Under the pieces are notes generated by a model. The model was not told the DNA's origin and did not search any database. It saw only the letters and a program-made list of their open reading frames with translations. This document shows, one piece after another, positions 36,113 through 48,100 of a stretch of DNA of 64,000 nucleotides (the stretch's first letter is position 1; the number at the start of each line of letters is the position of its first letter). A program made the position numbers and the translations under genes. The stretch is from Caprimulgus europaeus (lineage: Eukaryota > Chordata > Aves > Caprimulgiformes > Caprimulgidae): assembly GCA_907165065.1 (NCBI GenBank), contig OU015523.1, positions 125,241,023 to 125,305,022 of the forward strand. Direction: 5' to 3'.

Positions 36113-36480
36113 GTGTCACACAAGTCCCTGACGTGTGCTCGGTGCCACCTCAGCGCTGACCCTTGCCCAGCACTTCCCTGCTCCACGTGTTTGACACCCA
36201 GGGCCACCAACACTCCCACCACCACCGGACCACGGGGGAGAGCTGGGACTGGAAATCACCCTTGGGTGCTAAACCTCTGCCATTAACCACAATGACAAAT
36301 GTCATTGTCCCTCCGTGCCTTCCCTGGGCTTGGAGCATCTTCTTGGTGCCACATCTTCTGGGTGCAGAGCCTGAGGGGACCTGGGTGGGATGAGGCCACC
36401 CCTGAGGAGTTCCATGGGTGGGGGGCTGCACCCCTTCCTGGGCAGCACGGACACTGAGGGTGGTTGGACACGAAATGCAC
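36113..36480. other. Unique region, no gene recognised
   Basis: No supported exon. Confidence 0.35.
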
Positions 36481-37738
36481 ATGCAACGCCCCACGCGTGT
36501 GCAGGTGACACGTGTGGGTGCACAAGTGTGGGCAGACACCGTGTGCAGAGCATGTGGGTGACACTGGGCACGTGCTCTGGACATCACAGATGTGTAAAAA
36601 CACGGACACTGAGCACGTGTGACATGCATTGAACATGTGATGTGGACACCAGGCACGTGTCACAGGCAGCGAGCACACGTTACATGCCCTGAGCACGCAG
36701 TGAGTGCACTGAGAACACGTTACAGACACTGAGAACACGTTACAGACACTGAGAACATGTTAGAGACACTGAACACGTGTTGCAGACACTGAGCATGTGT
36801 TGCAGACACTGAACACATGTTGTAGACACCAAGCACACGTTACAGACACTGATCATGCTTAGCAGGCACTGAACACGTGTTGCAGACACTGAGCACACGT
36901 TGTACACGCCAAGCCTGTGTTGCAGACATGTGTTGCAGATGCTGAGTATGTGTTGTAGACGCTGGTCATGTGTTGCAGACACTCCACATGTGTTGCAGAC
37001 ACTGAGCACATGTTACAGACACTGATCATGTGTTGCAGACACCCCACACGTGTTGCAGGCACTGAGCACATGTTACAGACGCTGAGTGTGTGTGGCAGAC
37101 ACTGAGCATGTGTTGCACACGCTGAGCACACGTTGCATGCACTGAACACGTGTTACAGACACTGATCTGTGTTGCAGACATGGAGCACGTGTTACGGACA
37201 CTCAGCACACGTTGCAGAGGCTGAGCATGTGTTGCATGCACTGAACACGTGTTACAGACACTGGTCATGTGTTGCAGACACTCAACACGTGTTGCTGACA
37301 CCAAGCACATGTTACAGATACTGAGCACATGTTGCAGACACTGAACATGCGTTGCAGATGCCAAGCATGTGCTGCAGGCACTGAGCACATGTTACAGACA
37401 CTGATCATGTGTTGCAGACACTCCACACGTGTTGCAGACACTGAGCACATGTTACAGACACCGTGTTGCACACGCTGAGCACGTGTTGCATGCACTGAAC
37501 ACGTGTTACAGACATTGATCATGTGTTGCAGACACTCAACACGTGTTGCTGACACCAAGCACATGTTACAGACACCGATCATGCTTAGCAGGCATTGAAC
37601 ATGTGTTGCAGACACCGAGCACACGTTGTACACGCCAAGCCTGTGTTGCAGACACGTGTTGTAGACGCTGAGTATGTGTTGCATGCAATGAACATGTTAC
37701 AGGCACTGAACACGTGTTGCAGACACGAAGCACACACT
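36481..37738. repeat. GAACACGTGTTGCAGACACT minisatellite (E-box array)
   Basis: About 60 units of 18-22 bp. At least fifteen contain a perfect CACGTG E-box, often in the longer palindrome AACACGTGTT. Blocks such as 36900-37080 recur near 37260-37440. Confidence 0.95.
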
Positions 37739-37755
37739 GACAAGGGGAAGAATGG

Positions 37756-38313
37756 AGAGATGGATGGATGATGGATGGATGATGGATGATGGATGGATGA
37801 TGGATGATGGATGGATGGATGGATGGATGGATGGATGGATGGATGGATGGATGGATGGATGATGGATGGATGATGGATGATGGATGGATGGAGGATGGAT
37901 GGATGGATGGATGGATGGATGGATGGATGGATGGATGGATGATGGATGATGGATGGATGGATGGATGGATGGATGGATGATGGATGGATGGATGATGGAT
38001 GGATGGATGGATGGATGGATGGATGATGGATGATGGATGGATGGATGGATGGATGGATGGATGATGGATGGATGATGGATGGATGGATGGATGGATGGAT
38101 GGATGATGGATGGATGATGGATGGATGATGGATGATGGATGGATGATGGATGGATGGGTGGATGGATGGGTCAGTGGATGGATGGATGGGTGGATGGATG
38201 ATGGATGGATGATGGATGGATGGATGGATGGATGGATGGATGGATGATGGATGGATGATGGATGGATGGATGATGGATGGATGGATGGATGGATGGATGG
38301 ATGGATGGATGGG
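37756..38313. repeat. GGAT/GATG tetranucleotide microsatellite
   Basis: About 560 bp of GGAT with regular GATGAT interruptions. Confidence 0.97.
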
Positions 38314-38892
38314 TATCTGGACAAAGCTGAGTGCTGATGGCACTTCATGGCACATCCCTGGGGTTTGGTGTCAGGCACCCGCTCCTGCCTGCAGAGCCCT
38401 GGGCACCAGCAGCCCCACGGGGACACCTGGCACTGCAGAAGGGCAGAGGGGTGACAGAACTGGGGGTGACAGGGCAGGCGGTGACAGAGCTGAGGGTGAC
38501 AGAGGCTTGTCCCCTCTCCCCAACACCCAGGCCCTCACCAGGACAAGGTGACAAGTATCCCGAGCCACCCACGGGTGAGGCCAAGGCTGGTGGTAGAGGA
38601 CAGTGGGGACACAAGTGTCCCCCCTCCATCTCTGTCCCCAGGGCTCCATCGCTCCCGGCAGCGCTGTGGGTGAGCCGCCAGCGCAAGCCCAGCGGGTGAG
38701 TGACAGCCCTCACCCACGCGTGACGCAGCGCCAGCGCCCCCCCGTGGGGCTCAGCACGAGAAGGGGGCGGTGGGACACCCACCCAGGGCCACCGCAGGGA
38801 GCTCAGCGGGGGAGTGACACTCCCAGCTCGGCGGGTGCAGCTGCCACTGCTTGCTGCCCACCCAGCACCCAGCACCCAGCACCCAGCACCCA
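38314..38892. other. Unique region with two exon-like segments on plus strand
   Basis: Segments with acceptor and donor consensus on both sides lie at about 38531-38573 (AACACCCAG before, GTGAGG after) and 38641-38694 (TGTCCCCAG before, GTGAGT after). The encoded peptides match nothing I recognise. Treat as unproven. Confidence 0.25.
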
Positions 38893-39380
38893 GCATCCCT
38901 GTGTCCCTGTGTCCCTGTGTCCCTCCCTCCCTGTATCCCTGTGTCCCTATGTCCCTGTGTCCCTGTGTCCCTGTGTCCCTGTGTCCCTGTGTCCCTGTGT
39001 CCCTGTGTCCCTGCGTCCCTGTGTCCCTATGTCCCTGTGTCCCTGTGTCCCTGTGTCCCTGCGTCCCTGTGTCCCTGTGTCCCTGTGTCCCTGTATCCGT
39101 GTCCCTGTGTCCCTGCATCCCTGCGTCCCTGTATCCCTGTGTCCCTGTGTCCCTGCATCCCTCCCTCCCTGTGTCCCTGTATCCCTCCCTCCCTGTGTCC
39201 CTCTGTCCCTGTATCCCTGTGTCCCTGTATTCCTGTGTCCCTGTGTCCCTCTGTCCCTGTATCCCTGTGTCCCTGCATCCCTGTGTCCCTGTGTCCCTCT
39301 GTCCCTGCATCCCTGTGTCCCTGTGTCCCTCTGTCCCTGTATCCCTGTGTCCCTGTGTCCCCGTGTCCCTGTGTCCCAGG
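38893..39380. repeat. TGTCCCTG microsatellite
   Basis: About 60 octamers, CCCTGTGT with CCCTGCGT, CCCTGTAT and CCCTCCCT variants. Confidence 0.97.
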
Positions 39381-39738
39381 GGACCCAGCAGAGTGCCCAG
39401 GTCCCCTCCTGTCCCCCAGCCTGAGCTCCGAGGACATTCCCAGCAGGATCGCTGCGGGATGGCGCTGGAGCTTTTCCTGGCCCAGGGTCACGGACACGGG
39501 CAGGTCACGGTCACACGAGTCAGCGGCCACGTCCCCTGGGGACGTCACCGGCATGGGGGAGGAGCTGCCGGGGCCGCCGGGATCCCGGGAGCTGCCCGAT
39601 CCTCACCTCCGGCGCCGAAATGTCCCCGGGGGGCCGGGACCCGCTCCCCGAAACACGCACACGCACGTGCCCGTGTGCTCACACGCGCACCTTCACGTGT
39701 GCACACGCGTGTTCCACGTGACAGCGGCGGTTACAGAG
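39381..39738. other. CpG-rich unique segment
   Basis: CpG-dense sequence containing GGGGACGTCACCGG (CRE-like) near 39537. No exon recognised. Confidence 0.4.
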
Positions 39739-39739
39739 C

Positions 39740-41107
39740 TTAGGGTGGGTTAGGGTGGGTTAGGGTGGGTTAGGGTGGGTTGGGGTGGGTTGGGGTGGGT
39801 TTGGGTGGGTTGGGGTGGGTTTAGGGTGGATTTGGGTGGGTTTGGGTGGATTTGGGTGGGTTTAGGTGGATTTGGGTGGGGTTAAGTTGCATTTAGGGCG
39901 GGTTTAGGTTGGTTAGGGTGGGTTTAGGGTGGGTTTAGGTGGGGTTGGGTGGGTTTAGGGTGGGTTTGGGGTGGGTTTGGGGTGGGGTTGGGTGGGGTTG
40001 GGTGAGTTTGAGTGGGTTTGGGTGGGTTTAGGGTGGGTTTGGGGTGGGTTTGGGGTGGGGTTGGGTGGGGTTGGGTGAGTTTGAGTGGGTTTGGGTGGGT
40101 TTAGGGTGAGTTTGAGTGGGTTTGGGTGGGTTTAGGGTGGATTTAGGGTGGGTTTAGGGTGGATTTAGGGTGGGTTTAGGGTGGGTTTAGGGTGGGTTTA
40201 GGGTGGGTTTGGGTGGATTTAGGGTGGATTTAGGGTGGGTTTGGGTGGGTTTGGGGGGGTTTAGGGTGGTTTGGGTGGGTTTGGGTGGGTTTGAGTGGGT
40301 TTAGGGTGGGTTTGGGTGGGTTTGGGTAGGTTTGGGTAGGTTAGGGTGGGTTTAGGGTGGGTTTGGGTGGGTTTGGGTAGGTTTGGGTAGGTTAGGGTGG
40401 GTTTACGGTGGATTTGGGTGGGTTTAGGGTGAGTTTGAGTGGGTTTGGGTGGGTTTGAGTGGGTTTAGGGTGGTTTGGGTGGGTTTGGATGGGTTTGCGT
40501 GGGTTTAGGGTGGGGTTAAGGGTGGGTTTAGGGTGGGTTAAGGTGAGTTTAGGGTGGGGTTAAGGTGAGTTTAGGGTGGGTTTAGGTGGGGTTAGGGTGG
40601 GTTTAGGGTAGGTTTGGGTGGGTTTAGGTGGGGTTAGGGTGGGTCTAAGGTGGGTTTAGGGTGGGTTTAGGGTGGGGTTAAGTTGCATTAAGGGTGGGTT
40701 TGACCCTGGTTTTGGCTATGGGTTTAGGGTGGGCTTGGCCATGGGATTAGGGTGGGTTTGTCTGTGGATTTAGGGTGGGTTTGGCCATGGGATTAGGGTG
40801 GGTTTGGGTGGGTTTAAGGTGGGTTTGGGTGGGTTTAGATGGGTCTAAGGTGGGTTTGGGTGGGTTTAGGTAGGTCTAAGGTGGGTTTAAGGTGGGTTTA
40901 GAGTGGGTTTGGGTGGGTTTTGGGTGGGTTTGGGTGGATTTGGCTTGGGCTTGGCCATGGGATTAGGGTGGGTTTGGCTTCTAGTTTAAGGTGGGCTTGG
41001 CTTTGGATGTAGGATGGGTTCAGCTGTGGATTTAGGATGGGTTTGGCCATGGGTTTAGGGTGGGCTTGGATTTGCATTTAGGGTGGGCTTGGCTTTGGGT
41101 TTAGGGT
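39740..41107. repeat. Telomere-like TTAGGGTGGG array
   Basis: It starts with four perfect TTAGGGTGGG decamers and degrades into GGGTTTAGGGTGG, GGGTTTGGGTGG and TGGCCATGGG variants. Plus strand G-rich, with many runs of three or more G, so strongly quadruplex-prone. It is interstitial, with unique sequence on both sides. Confidence 0.95.
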
Positions 41108-41334
41108 GGCCACCACCATCTCCCATGAAGCCACCACCCCTGGACATGTCCCTAAGGCCACCCCAGTCCTTGCTGGCATCCTGGTGACACAGGCAGAGCT
41201 CAGCCATCCCAGGGCTGAGCAGGGGACAGTTAGAGTGGGGTGTCACCTCTCTGTCCCCAAGAGTGGGTTGGCAGCCCCTATGGCATCACCCTTTGGCTCA
41301 CGAGCACCCAGTGGGTGACAGAGACCTGGACACC

Positions 41335-42119
41335 CCCACACCATTTCCCCAAGACCTTTAATATCATGGAGAGGTGACAGCAGGACATGGGGTCACCTCC
41401 TGCCACCCCCTACCCTGTCCCCTCACCTCTAGAAGAGGCTGGAACCAGGGTGGGGACAGAGCCTGGGTGCACCCTGTCCCCAATTTTTTGGGGGGGTGGT
41501 GTGATTTTGGGGGGGGATGCAGAGGTTCTTGACACCCTGCCCAGCATGGAGGGGACCCCAGGATGGGACACCCCTTCCCCAGGATGCTGGGAGCACTGGG
41601 ACAGTGGGTGTGGGTGCCATGGGGGGGCTGGTCCCACCCATGGGACATTGGAAAGGAAAATCAATGTAAAAAAAATCGAAGGAAAAGGAGGAAAAATCCC
41701 TGCTCAGGAGCTGCCCCTCCCCCCGCGGGGGCACGGGCTGCGAGGTGGCTCCCAAGGCCACCAGGCGAGTGGCCTCACTTGCCACTTCCCCTCCTGATTG
41801 TCCCATGGGTCACTGGTGGGGGGGGGGGAGGCGAGAGGGTCTGTCCAAGGGACCCCCCCCCCCCCCCCCGGTGGGTGCCGGGGTGCAGGGGCTGAGCCAG
41901 CACCCCCAGAGCTGCGGCGCTTGTGGATGAACCTGGGGGACAAGGAGGGGGTTGGGGAAGGTGAGGTGGCTGTCACCTGTGTCCCCTTCCCACCTCAGAG
42001 CAGGGGGGGGACACTGCCCATGTCCCCATGGCGGGGTGGCAATGGGACAGGGGTGGCAATGGGACAGGGGTGAAGGCAGCAGGGGACATGGGGACACTCA
42101 CCTGTGTGTCACCTCCAGC
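41335..42119 (-). other. ARAP1: ARAP1 3' UTR (probable extent)
   Basis: Non-repetitive sequence lies between the ARAP1 stop and the telomere-like array. The end is inferred from the ATTAAA at 41357-41362. It contains C runs at about 41859-41870 and G-rich stretches. No other polyadenylation hexamer of the two common types was seen on this strand. Confidence 0.55.
41357..41362 (-). promoter_or_regulatory. ATTAAA polyadenylation signal for ARAP1
   Basis: The minus strand reads ATTAAA, the second most common poly(A) hexamer. It is followed about 15-40 nt downstream (41345-41322) by the GU-rich stretch TGGTGTGGGGGTGTCC, a typical downstream element. Cleavage is expected near 41335-41347. Confidence 0.55.
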
Positions 42120-42137
42120 TCAGACGTTCCGCAGGAG
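42120..42137 (-). CDS. ARAP1: ARAP1 last coding exon (LLRNV and stop)
   Basis: It encodes LLRNV and TGA after the acceptor CCCCCAG. This five-residue ending is the ARAP1 C-terminus, and the phase-0 join to DPLT is exact. The exon continues as the 3' UTR toward lower coordinates. It is too short to appear as an ORF. Confidence 0.92.
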   Translation of the reverse strand, partial: LLRNV

Positions 42138-45100
42138 CTGGGGGACAGAGAGCAGGACAGGTCCCCGTGAGTCCCCAGTGTCCCCCAGGTGTGGATGTCA
42201 CCAGGGGATGGGGACAAACACCCAGAGCCAGGGGACTGGTAGTGTCCCCCCACTCTGGCACATCCTCTGAGCGCTGTGGTGTCACCTCATCCCCCCCTGG
42301 GACCACACTGTCCCCTCACCCTGGACCACAGCAGTTGCTGCTTCATGACCCTTGGGGTGCAGAGACCCCCCACAGACCCAGAGGGGACAGGCACGAGGCA
42401 GTGATGATGTCACTCTCTTGGGGACACCCATTGGGTGACACACAAGTGATGCCAGTGTCCCCTGGTGTCCCCAACACCAATGTCCTCAGGTTTATAACAA
42501 CAACAAGGGATGTGATGGGACCCCAGCAGCAATGTCCCACCGCTGGCTGGTGACACCCCTGTGGCTCTGACACCCTCAGCCAGCACTGGCATGGTTGGGG
42601 GGGGGTCTGGTGTGTGACAGACAGACAGGGGGACAACGAGAAGTGGGGCTGATTTGTCACCAGGATGGCATTCCTGGGAAATACCCCATTGTAGGGAAAA
42701 ATCAGGAGCCTGGTGGCATCTCCTCTGGCATCACATGGTTTGGGACACCCAGGAGACCCCCACACTGTCCCCAACACCAGACAGGGCACCCAAAGGATCA
42801 GCCACCCCCCCTCATCTCTCTCCAGGATGACCAGAGGCTGATGGTGGGACACCAGGAATAGGAGCAGGGACAGTCCCCTCTCCAGCTTTGGGGACCAGGA
42901 GCCCCCCAGCATGTGATGGGGAGGGACAGGAGGGACAGTCCCCTCTCCAGCTTTGGGGACCAGGACCCCCCCCCCCCCCAGCGTGTGATGGGGAGGGAGA
43001 GCAGGGACAGTCCCCTCTCCAGCTTTGGGGACCAGGACCCCACCCAGCATGTGATGGGGAGGGAGAGCAGGGACAGTCCCCTCTCCAGCTTTGGGGACCA
43101 GGAGCCCCCCCAGCGTGTGATGGGGAGGGACAGCAGGGACAGTCCCCTCTCCAGCTTTGGGGACCAGGAGCCCCCCAGCATGTGATGGGGAGGGACAGCA
43201 GGGACAGTCCCCTCTCCAGCTTTGGGGACCAGGACCCCCCCCCCAGCGTGTGATGGGGAGGGACAGCAGGGACAGTCCCCTCTCCAGCTCTGGGGACCAG
43301 GACCCCCCCCCCAGCGTGTGATGGGGAGGGACAGCAGGGACAGTCCCCTCTCCAGCTTTGGGGACCAGTGTGTGATGGGGGGGATGTGACCCCAGGCAGA
43401 GGGACCCCCACCCTGACCCCCCCTGTCACTCACAGTCAGAGGGTCAGTGGTGAAAGCAGCCACACTGCTCCTCATCTCGCTCTCGTCACCCCGCAGCGGG
43501 ATGAGGGAGACGTTCCCCAGCCTGGAGTCCTGCTGCCACCGTGATGGCCTCACCCTGGAGGGTTCTGAAGGCCACAGGGTCCCACCGTGCTGGGGACAGA
43601 GGGGACACGAGGTCACAGCATTGACCAGGTTGGAAAAGCCCTTTGAGCTCCTGGAGTCCAACCATGAACCCAACACTGCCCAGTCCCCACTGACCCATGT
43701 CCCTCAGCACTGTGTCTACACCACTCTCAGTCCCTCTGGGATGTCACCTCTGTCCTGGCTGTGGCCACCCTGCTGCCCATGGACACCCAGGTCCTTCTCC
43801 TCAGAGCTCCTCTCCAGCAGGTCACCCCCAACCTGTGCTGGTGCCTGGGGTTGTTCCTCCCCAGGTGAAGGACTCTGCACTTGCTCTTGTTGAACCTCAG
43901 CAGGTTCCTCTCCACCCAACTCTCCACCTGTCCAGGTCTCAGGTGGGCTCTGTCCCCACATCCAGGTGAAGATGTCAAACAAGAGCAGCCCCAGAACCTG
44001 CCCCAGAACCTGCCCCAGACCCTGCCCCAGAACCTGCCCCAGAACCTGCCCCACACCTGCTCCCTACCTGCACCTGGAGGAAGGTGGCGAACCACTCCCG
44101 GAGATCAGCCTGGGTGTCACAGCACAGGTACCTGCGGGGACACGGCGTCAGCGGGCCCAGGGGACAGCGGGGATGGCAGGGAGGGACACCTGGATGCTCC
44201 AGGTGATGCCAGCACACCTGAGATGCTGCTTCACACAAGGTCTGGCAGACCCCAAAGGGGACACAGGTGACAACCATGGAGCCTGGTGGCACCCTGAGTG
44301 GGGATGTGGGTGCCCAGCCAGGCTCTGCCCCCACCCCCCAAATCCCCATCTACCCCCCACCCAGCGTGTCCCTCTGTGCAGGGGACAGGTGAGTGTCCCC
44401 GTGTCCCTCTGTCCAGGGGACAGGTGAGTGTCCCCGTGTCCCTCTGTGCAGGGGGACAGGTGAGTGTCCCTGTGTCCCTCTGTCCAGGGGACAGGTGAGT
44501 GTCTCCATGTCCCTCTGTCCAGGGGACAGGTGAGTGTCCCTGTGTCCCTCTGTGCAGGGGACAGGTGAGTGTCCCCATGCCCCTCTGTCCAGGGGACAGG
44601 TGAGTGTCTCCATGTCCCTCTGTCCAGGGGACAGGTGAGTGTCCCCGTGCCCCTCTGTGCAGGGGACAGGTGAGTGTCCCCGTGTCCCCCTGTCCCTCAC
44701 CATTGCTGCTTCTCGTGCTTCTCGTTCTCGTAGAAGACGGTGAAGCCCCAGCTGGAGGGAGAGGGGACAACATGGAGAGACACGTCCTGCCCCCTGCCAT
44801 GTCCCCCCTGCCATGTCCCCCCTACCATGTCCCCAGTGCCCTGTCTCCCCTGCCATGTCCCCCCTGACACGTCCCCAGTGCCCTGTCCCCCCTGCCATGT
44901 CCCCCCTGCCGTGTACCCAGTGCCCTGTCCCCAGTGCCCTGTCTCCCCTGCCATGTCCCCTCTGACACGTCCCCTGTGCCCTGTGTCCCCTGCCATGACC
45001 CCAGTGCCCTGTCCCCCCTGCCATGTCCCCTCTGCCCTGTCCCCTCTGCCATGTCCCCTCTCCCATGTCCCCCCTGACACGTCCCCTCTGTCCTGTCCCT

Positions 45101-48100
45101 CCTGCCATGTCCCCAGTGCCCTGTCCCCTCTGCCCTGTCCCTGGTGCCACGTCCCCAGCGCCAGCACACTGTCAGTCACAGCACTCAGCAAAGGGGCACA
45201 CACATGGGGACATGCACACACACCCCCCACATGCAAACACTCACACACACCCGTGTACACACACACACATGCACATCGCATGCACACACACGTACACACA
45301 CACGTGCACACACACACTTGCACATCGCATGAACACACGTACACACGTGTGCACTTGCACACACACACACATGCACACAACTTGCTGACATGTACACCCA
45401 TGCACTCACATGCACACACGTGCACACATGTGCTGACATGAGTGCACACACACATGCACACACACACGCACACACACACACACACACGTGCATACACATG
45501 TACACTACTCGCTGACACACGCACACACACACGCACACACACCCGTTCCCAACCCCCCCACCCCGGTCCCACTCCCCCCGCCCCCAGCAGCCCCGACTCC
45601 CGCAGCCGCCGGTCCCGCCCCAGGAGCCCCGCGGGGCTGCGGTGACACCTGGTGGCAGCGGGACAGTGTCCTACAGCCGGGACCTGCCTGTCCCGACCTG
45701 CCCGGACATCTCCATCCCCATCATCTCCATCTCCATCCCCATCCCATCCCCATCACCCCCATCCCCATCACCCCCATCCCCATCATCTCCATCCCCACCA
45801 TCTCCATCCCCATCCCCATCACCCCCATCCCCATCATCTCCATCCCCATCCCCATCATCTCCATCTCCATCCCCATCATCTCCATCCCCATCATCTCCAT
45901 CCCCATCCCCATCACCCCCATCCCCACCATCCCCATCCCCACCATCTCCATCCCCACCATCTCTGACCCCATCATCTCATTCCCATCTCCAACTCCATTC
46001 CTGTCTCCAACACCATCCCATCCCCATCCCATCCCATCCCCATCACATCTCCATCCCTATCCCCATTCCATCCCCATCACCCCCATCCCCATCACCCCCA
46101 TCCCCATCACCCCCATCCCCATCCCCATCCCCATCCCCATCCCCATCATCTCATTCCCATCTCCAACTCCATTCCTGTCTCCAGCCCCATCCCATCCCCA
46201 TCACATCTCCATCTCCATCACCATCTTCATCCCCATTCCCATCTCCATCCCCATCTCCATCCCTATGTCCATCAATGTCCCACTCCCCATCTCCATCATC
46301 TCCACCTCCAGCCCAGTCCATCCCCATCTCCATCTCCAACCACATTTCCATCTCCACCTCCACCTCCATCTGTGTACCTGTCCCCATCCCCATCCATCTC
46401 CATCTCTACCATTCCCTTCTCCATCCCTGTCCCCATCCCTATCCCTGTCCCTGTCCCCAGCCCTGTCCCTGTCCCCACCCCAGCAGGACACCACCTTGCT
46501 GCTCACCACGTTGGGGGCCGAAGCTTCTTCTTAACCCCCAGGTAGACCTTGAGGTTCCTGACCGGCCACTCCTTCTCCGGCTTGTGGCTCTGGGGGAGGA
46601 GGGACCCAGCGCTGGGTGGGGGCTGCCAGACCCTGCCCCACCCACCCCCCATGCCAGGACAGGCTCTGGACCTCCAGGCAGGTGGGGAGGACCATGGGGA
46701 CATGGTGACAGGGCTCAGAGTGATGCTGACACCCAGGACAAAGGGCAGAGCAGGTGCCCATTGCCCATGGCCCAGATCAGGGATGCAGGAGGCCTGTCCC
46801 CACGGTGGGGTCCCCAGAGGGGCCACCGGGCACCTTCAGAGCTGGCACCAGCACCAACATGTTGTGATGTGGTCTGGAGAGCCGGGCACTGTAGAGGTCC
46901 TCCATGGGGACACCAATGTCATACCCCTCCTCAGCACCATGGGGACACCAATGTCACACCCCTCCTCAGCATCCACAGGTGTCCCCATGTCATGTTCCTC
47001 CTCAGTGCCATGGGGACACCAATGTCACATCCCTCCTCATGTCCCCATGTCATGTCCCTCCTCAGTGCCATGGGGACACCAATGTCACATCCCTCCTCAT
47101 CATCCATGGGTGTCCCCATGTCATGTTCCTCCTCAGCATCCATGGGGACACCAATGTCACACCCCTCCTCAGCACCATGGGGACACCAATGTCACACCCC
47201 TCCTCAGCACCATGGGGACACCAATGTCACACCCCTCCTCAACACCATGTCAGGTTCCCCCTGCCATCAGAGTGTCCCCAGAGGGACAGGGTGCCAGATG
47301 CATCCTGCCATGCCACATAAGCAGGTGACACGATGGGGATCTTGGGGACCCCTGTATGGCCACCCCCCTGTGCTGGCCTGCACGTGGTGTGTGTGGCTTC
47401 CAAGAGCTGGACCCAAAGCCCATGGGATGGGGACCAGCGTGTCCCATCCTGTCCCCTACCCATCTCCAGCTGCCACCCCCCGACGGGGACCTGGGGTCAT
47501 GGGGATGTGTCCCCAGTGCCAGGTGACAGGGATGGGGGGCACCAGTGTGGCTGCCCGTGTGGTGCCAGCCCCTGCAGGTCCCCAGGGGTGTCCTGTGTCC
47601 CCAGGGGGCTCCTGGCACAGGGGACAACATGGCACAGCTGGGGAAGGGGAGGGAAGGGGGAGGGGAAAGGGAAAGGGGGAAAGGGAAAGGGGGAAAGGGA
47701 AAGGGAGAAAGAGAAAGGGGAAGGGGAAGGGGAAAGGGAAAGGGAAAGGGAAAGGGAAAGGGAAAGGGAAAGGGAAAGGGAAAGGGAAAGGGAAAGGGAA
47801 AGGGAAAGGGGGAGGGGAAAGGGAAAGGGGGAGGGGAAAGGGGAAGGGGAAGGGGAAGGGGAAGGGGAAGGGGAAGGGGAAGGGGAAGGGAAGGGAAGGG
47901 AAGGGAAGGGAAGGGAAGGGAAGGGAAGGGAAGGGAAGGGAAGGGAAGGGAAGGGAAGGGAAGGGAAGGGAAGGGAAGGGAAGGGAAGGGAAGGGGGGGG
48001 AAGGGAAGGGAAGGGGGGGGAAGGGGGGGGAAGGGGGGGGAAGGGGGGGAGGGGAGGGGGGACTCACCCTCACTTCCCTGTAGAGGCGCAGGCAGGAGTG

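Noticed and set aside
39740..41107. True chromosome end
   Set aside because: Only a TTAGGGTGGG variant, decaying, with unique sequence and a gene on one side and other repeats on the other.
43520..43555. A 30-nt intron inside window exon 21
   Set aside because: Far below the minimum vertebrate intron size, and read-through keeps family-like spacing between SEPSRV and LGNVSL.
45642..48083. An 813-codon plus-strand ORF
   Set aside because: It crosses CATCCC and GGGAAA arrays and the antisense of two ARAP1 exons. Composition follows the repeat units; no domain and no splice or start context.
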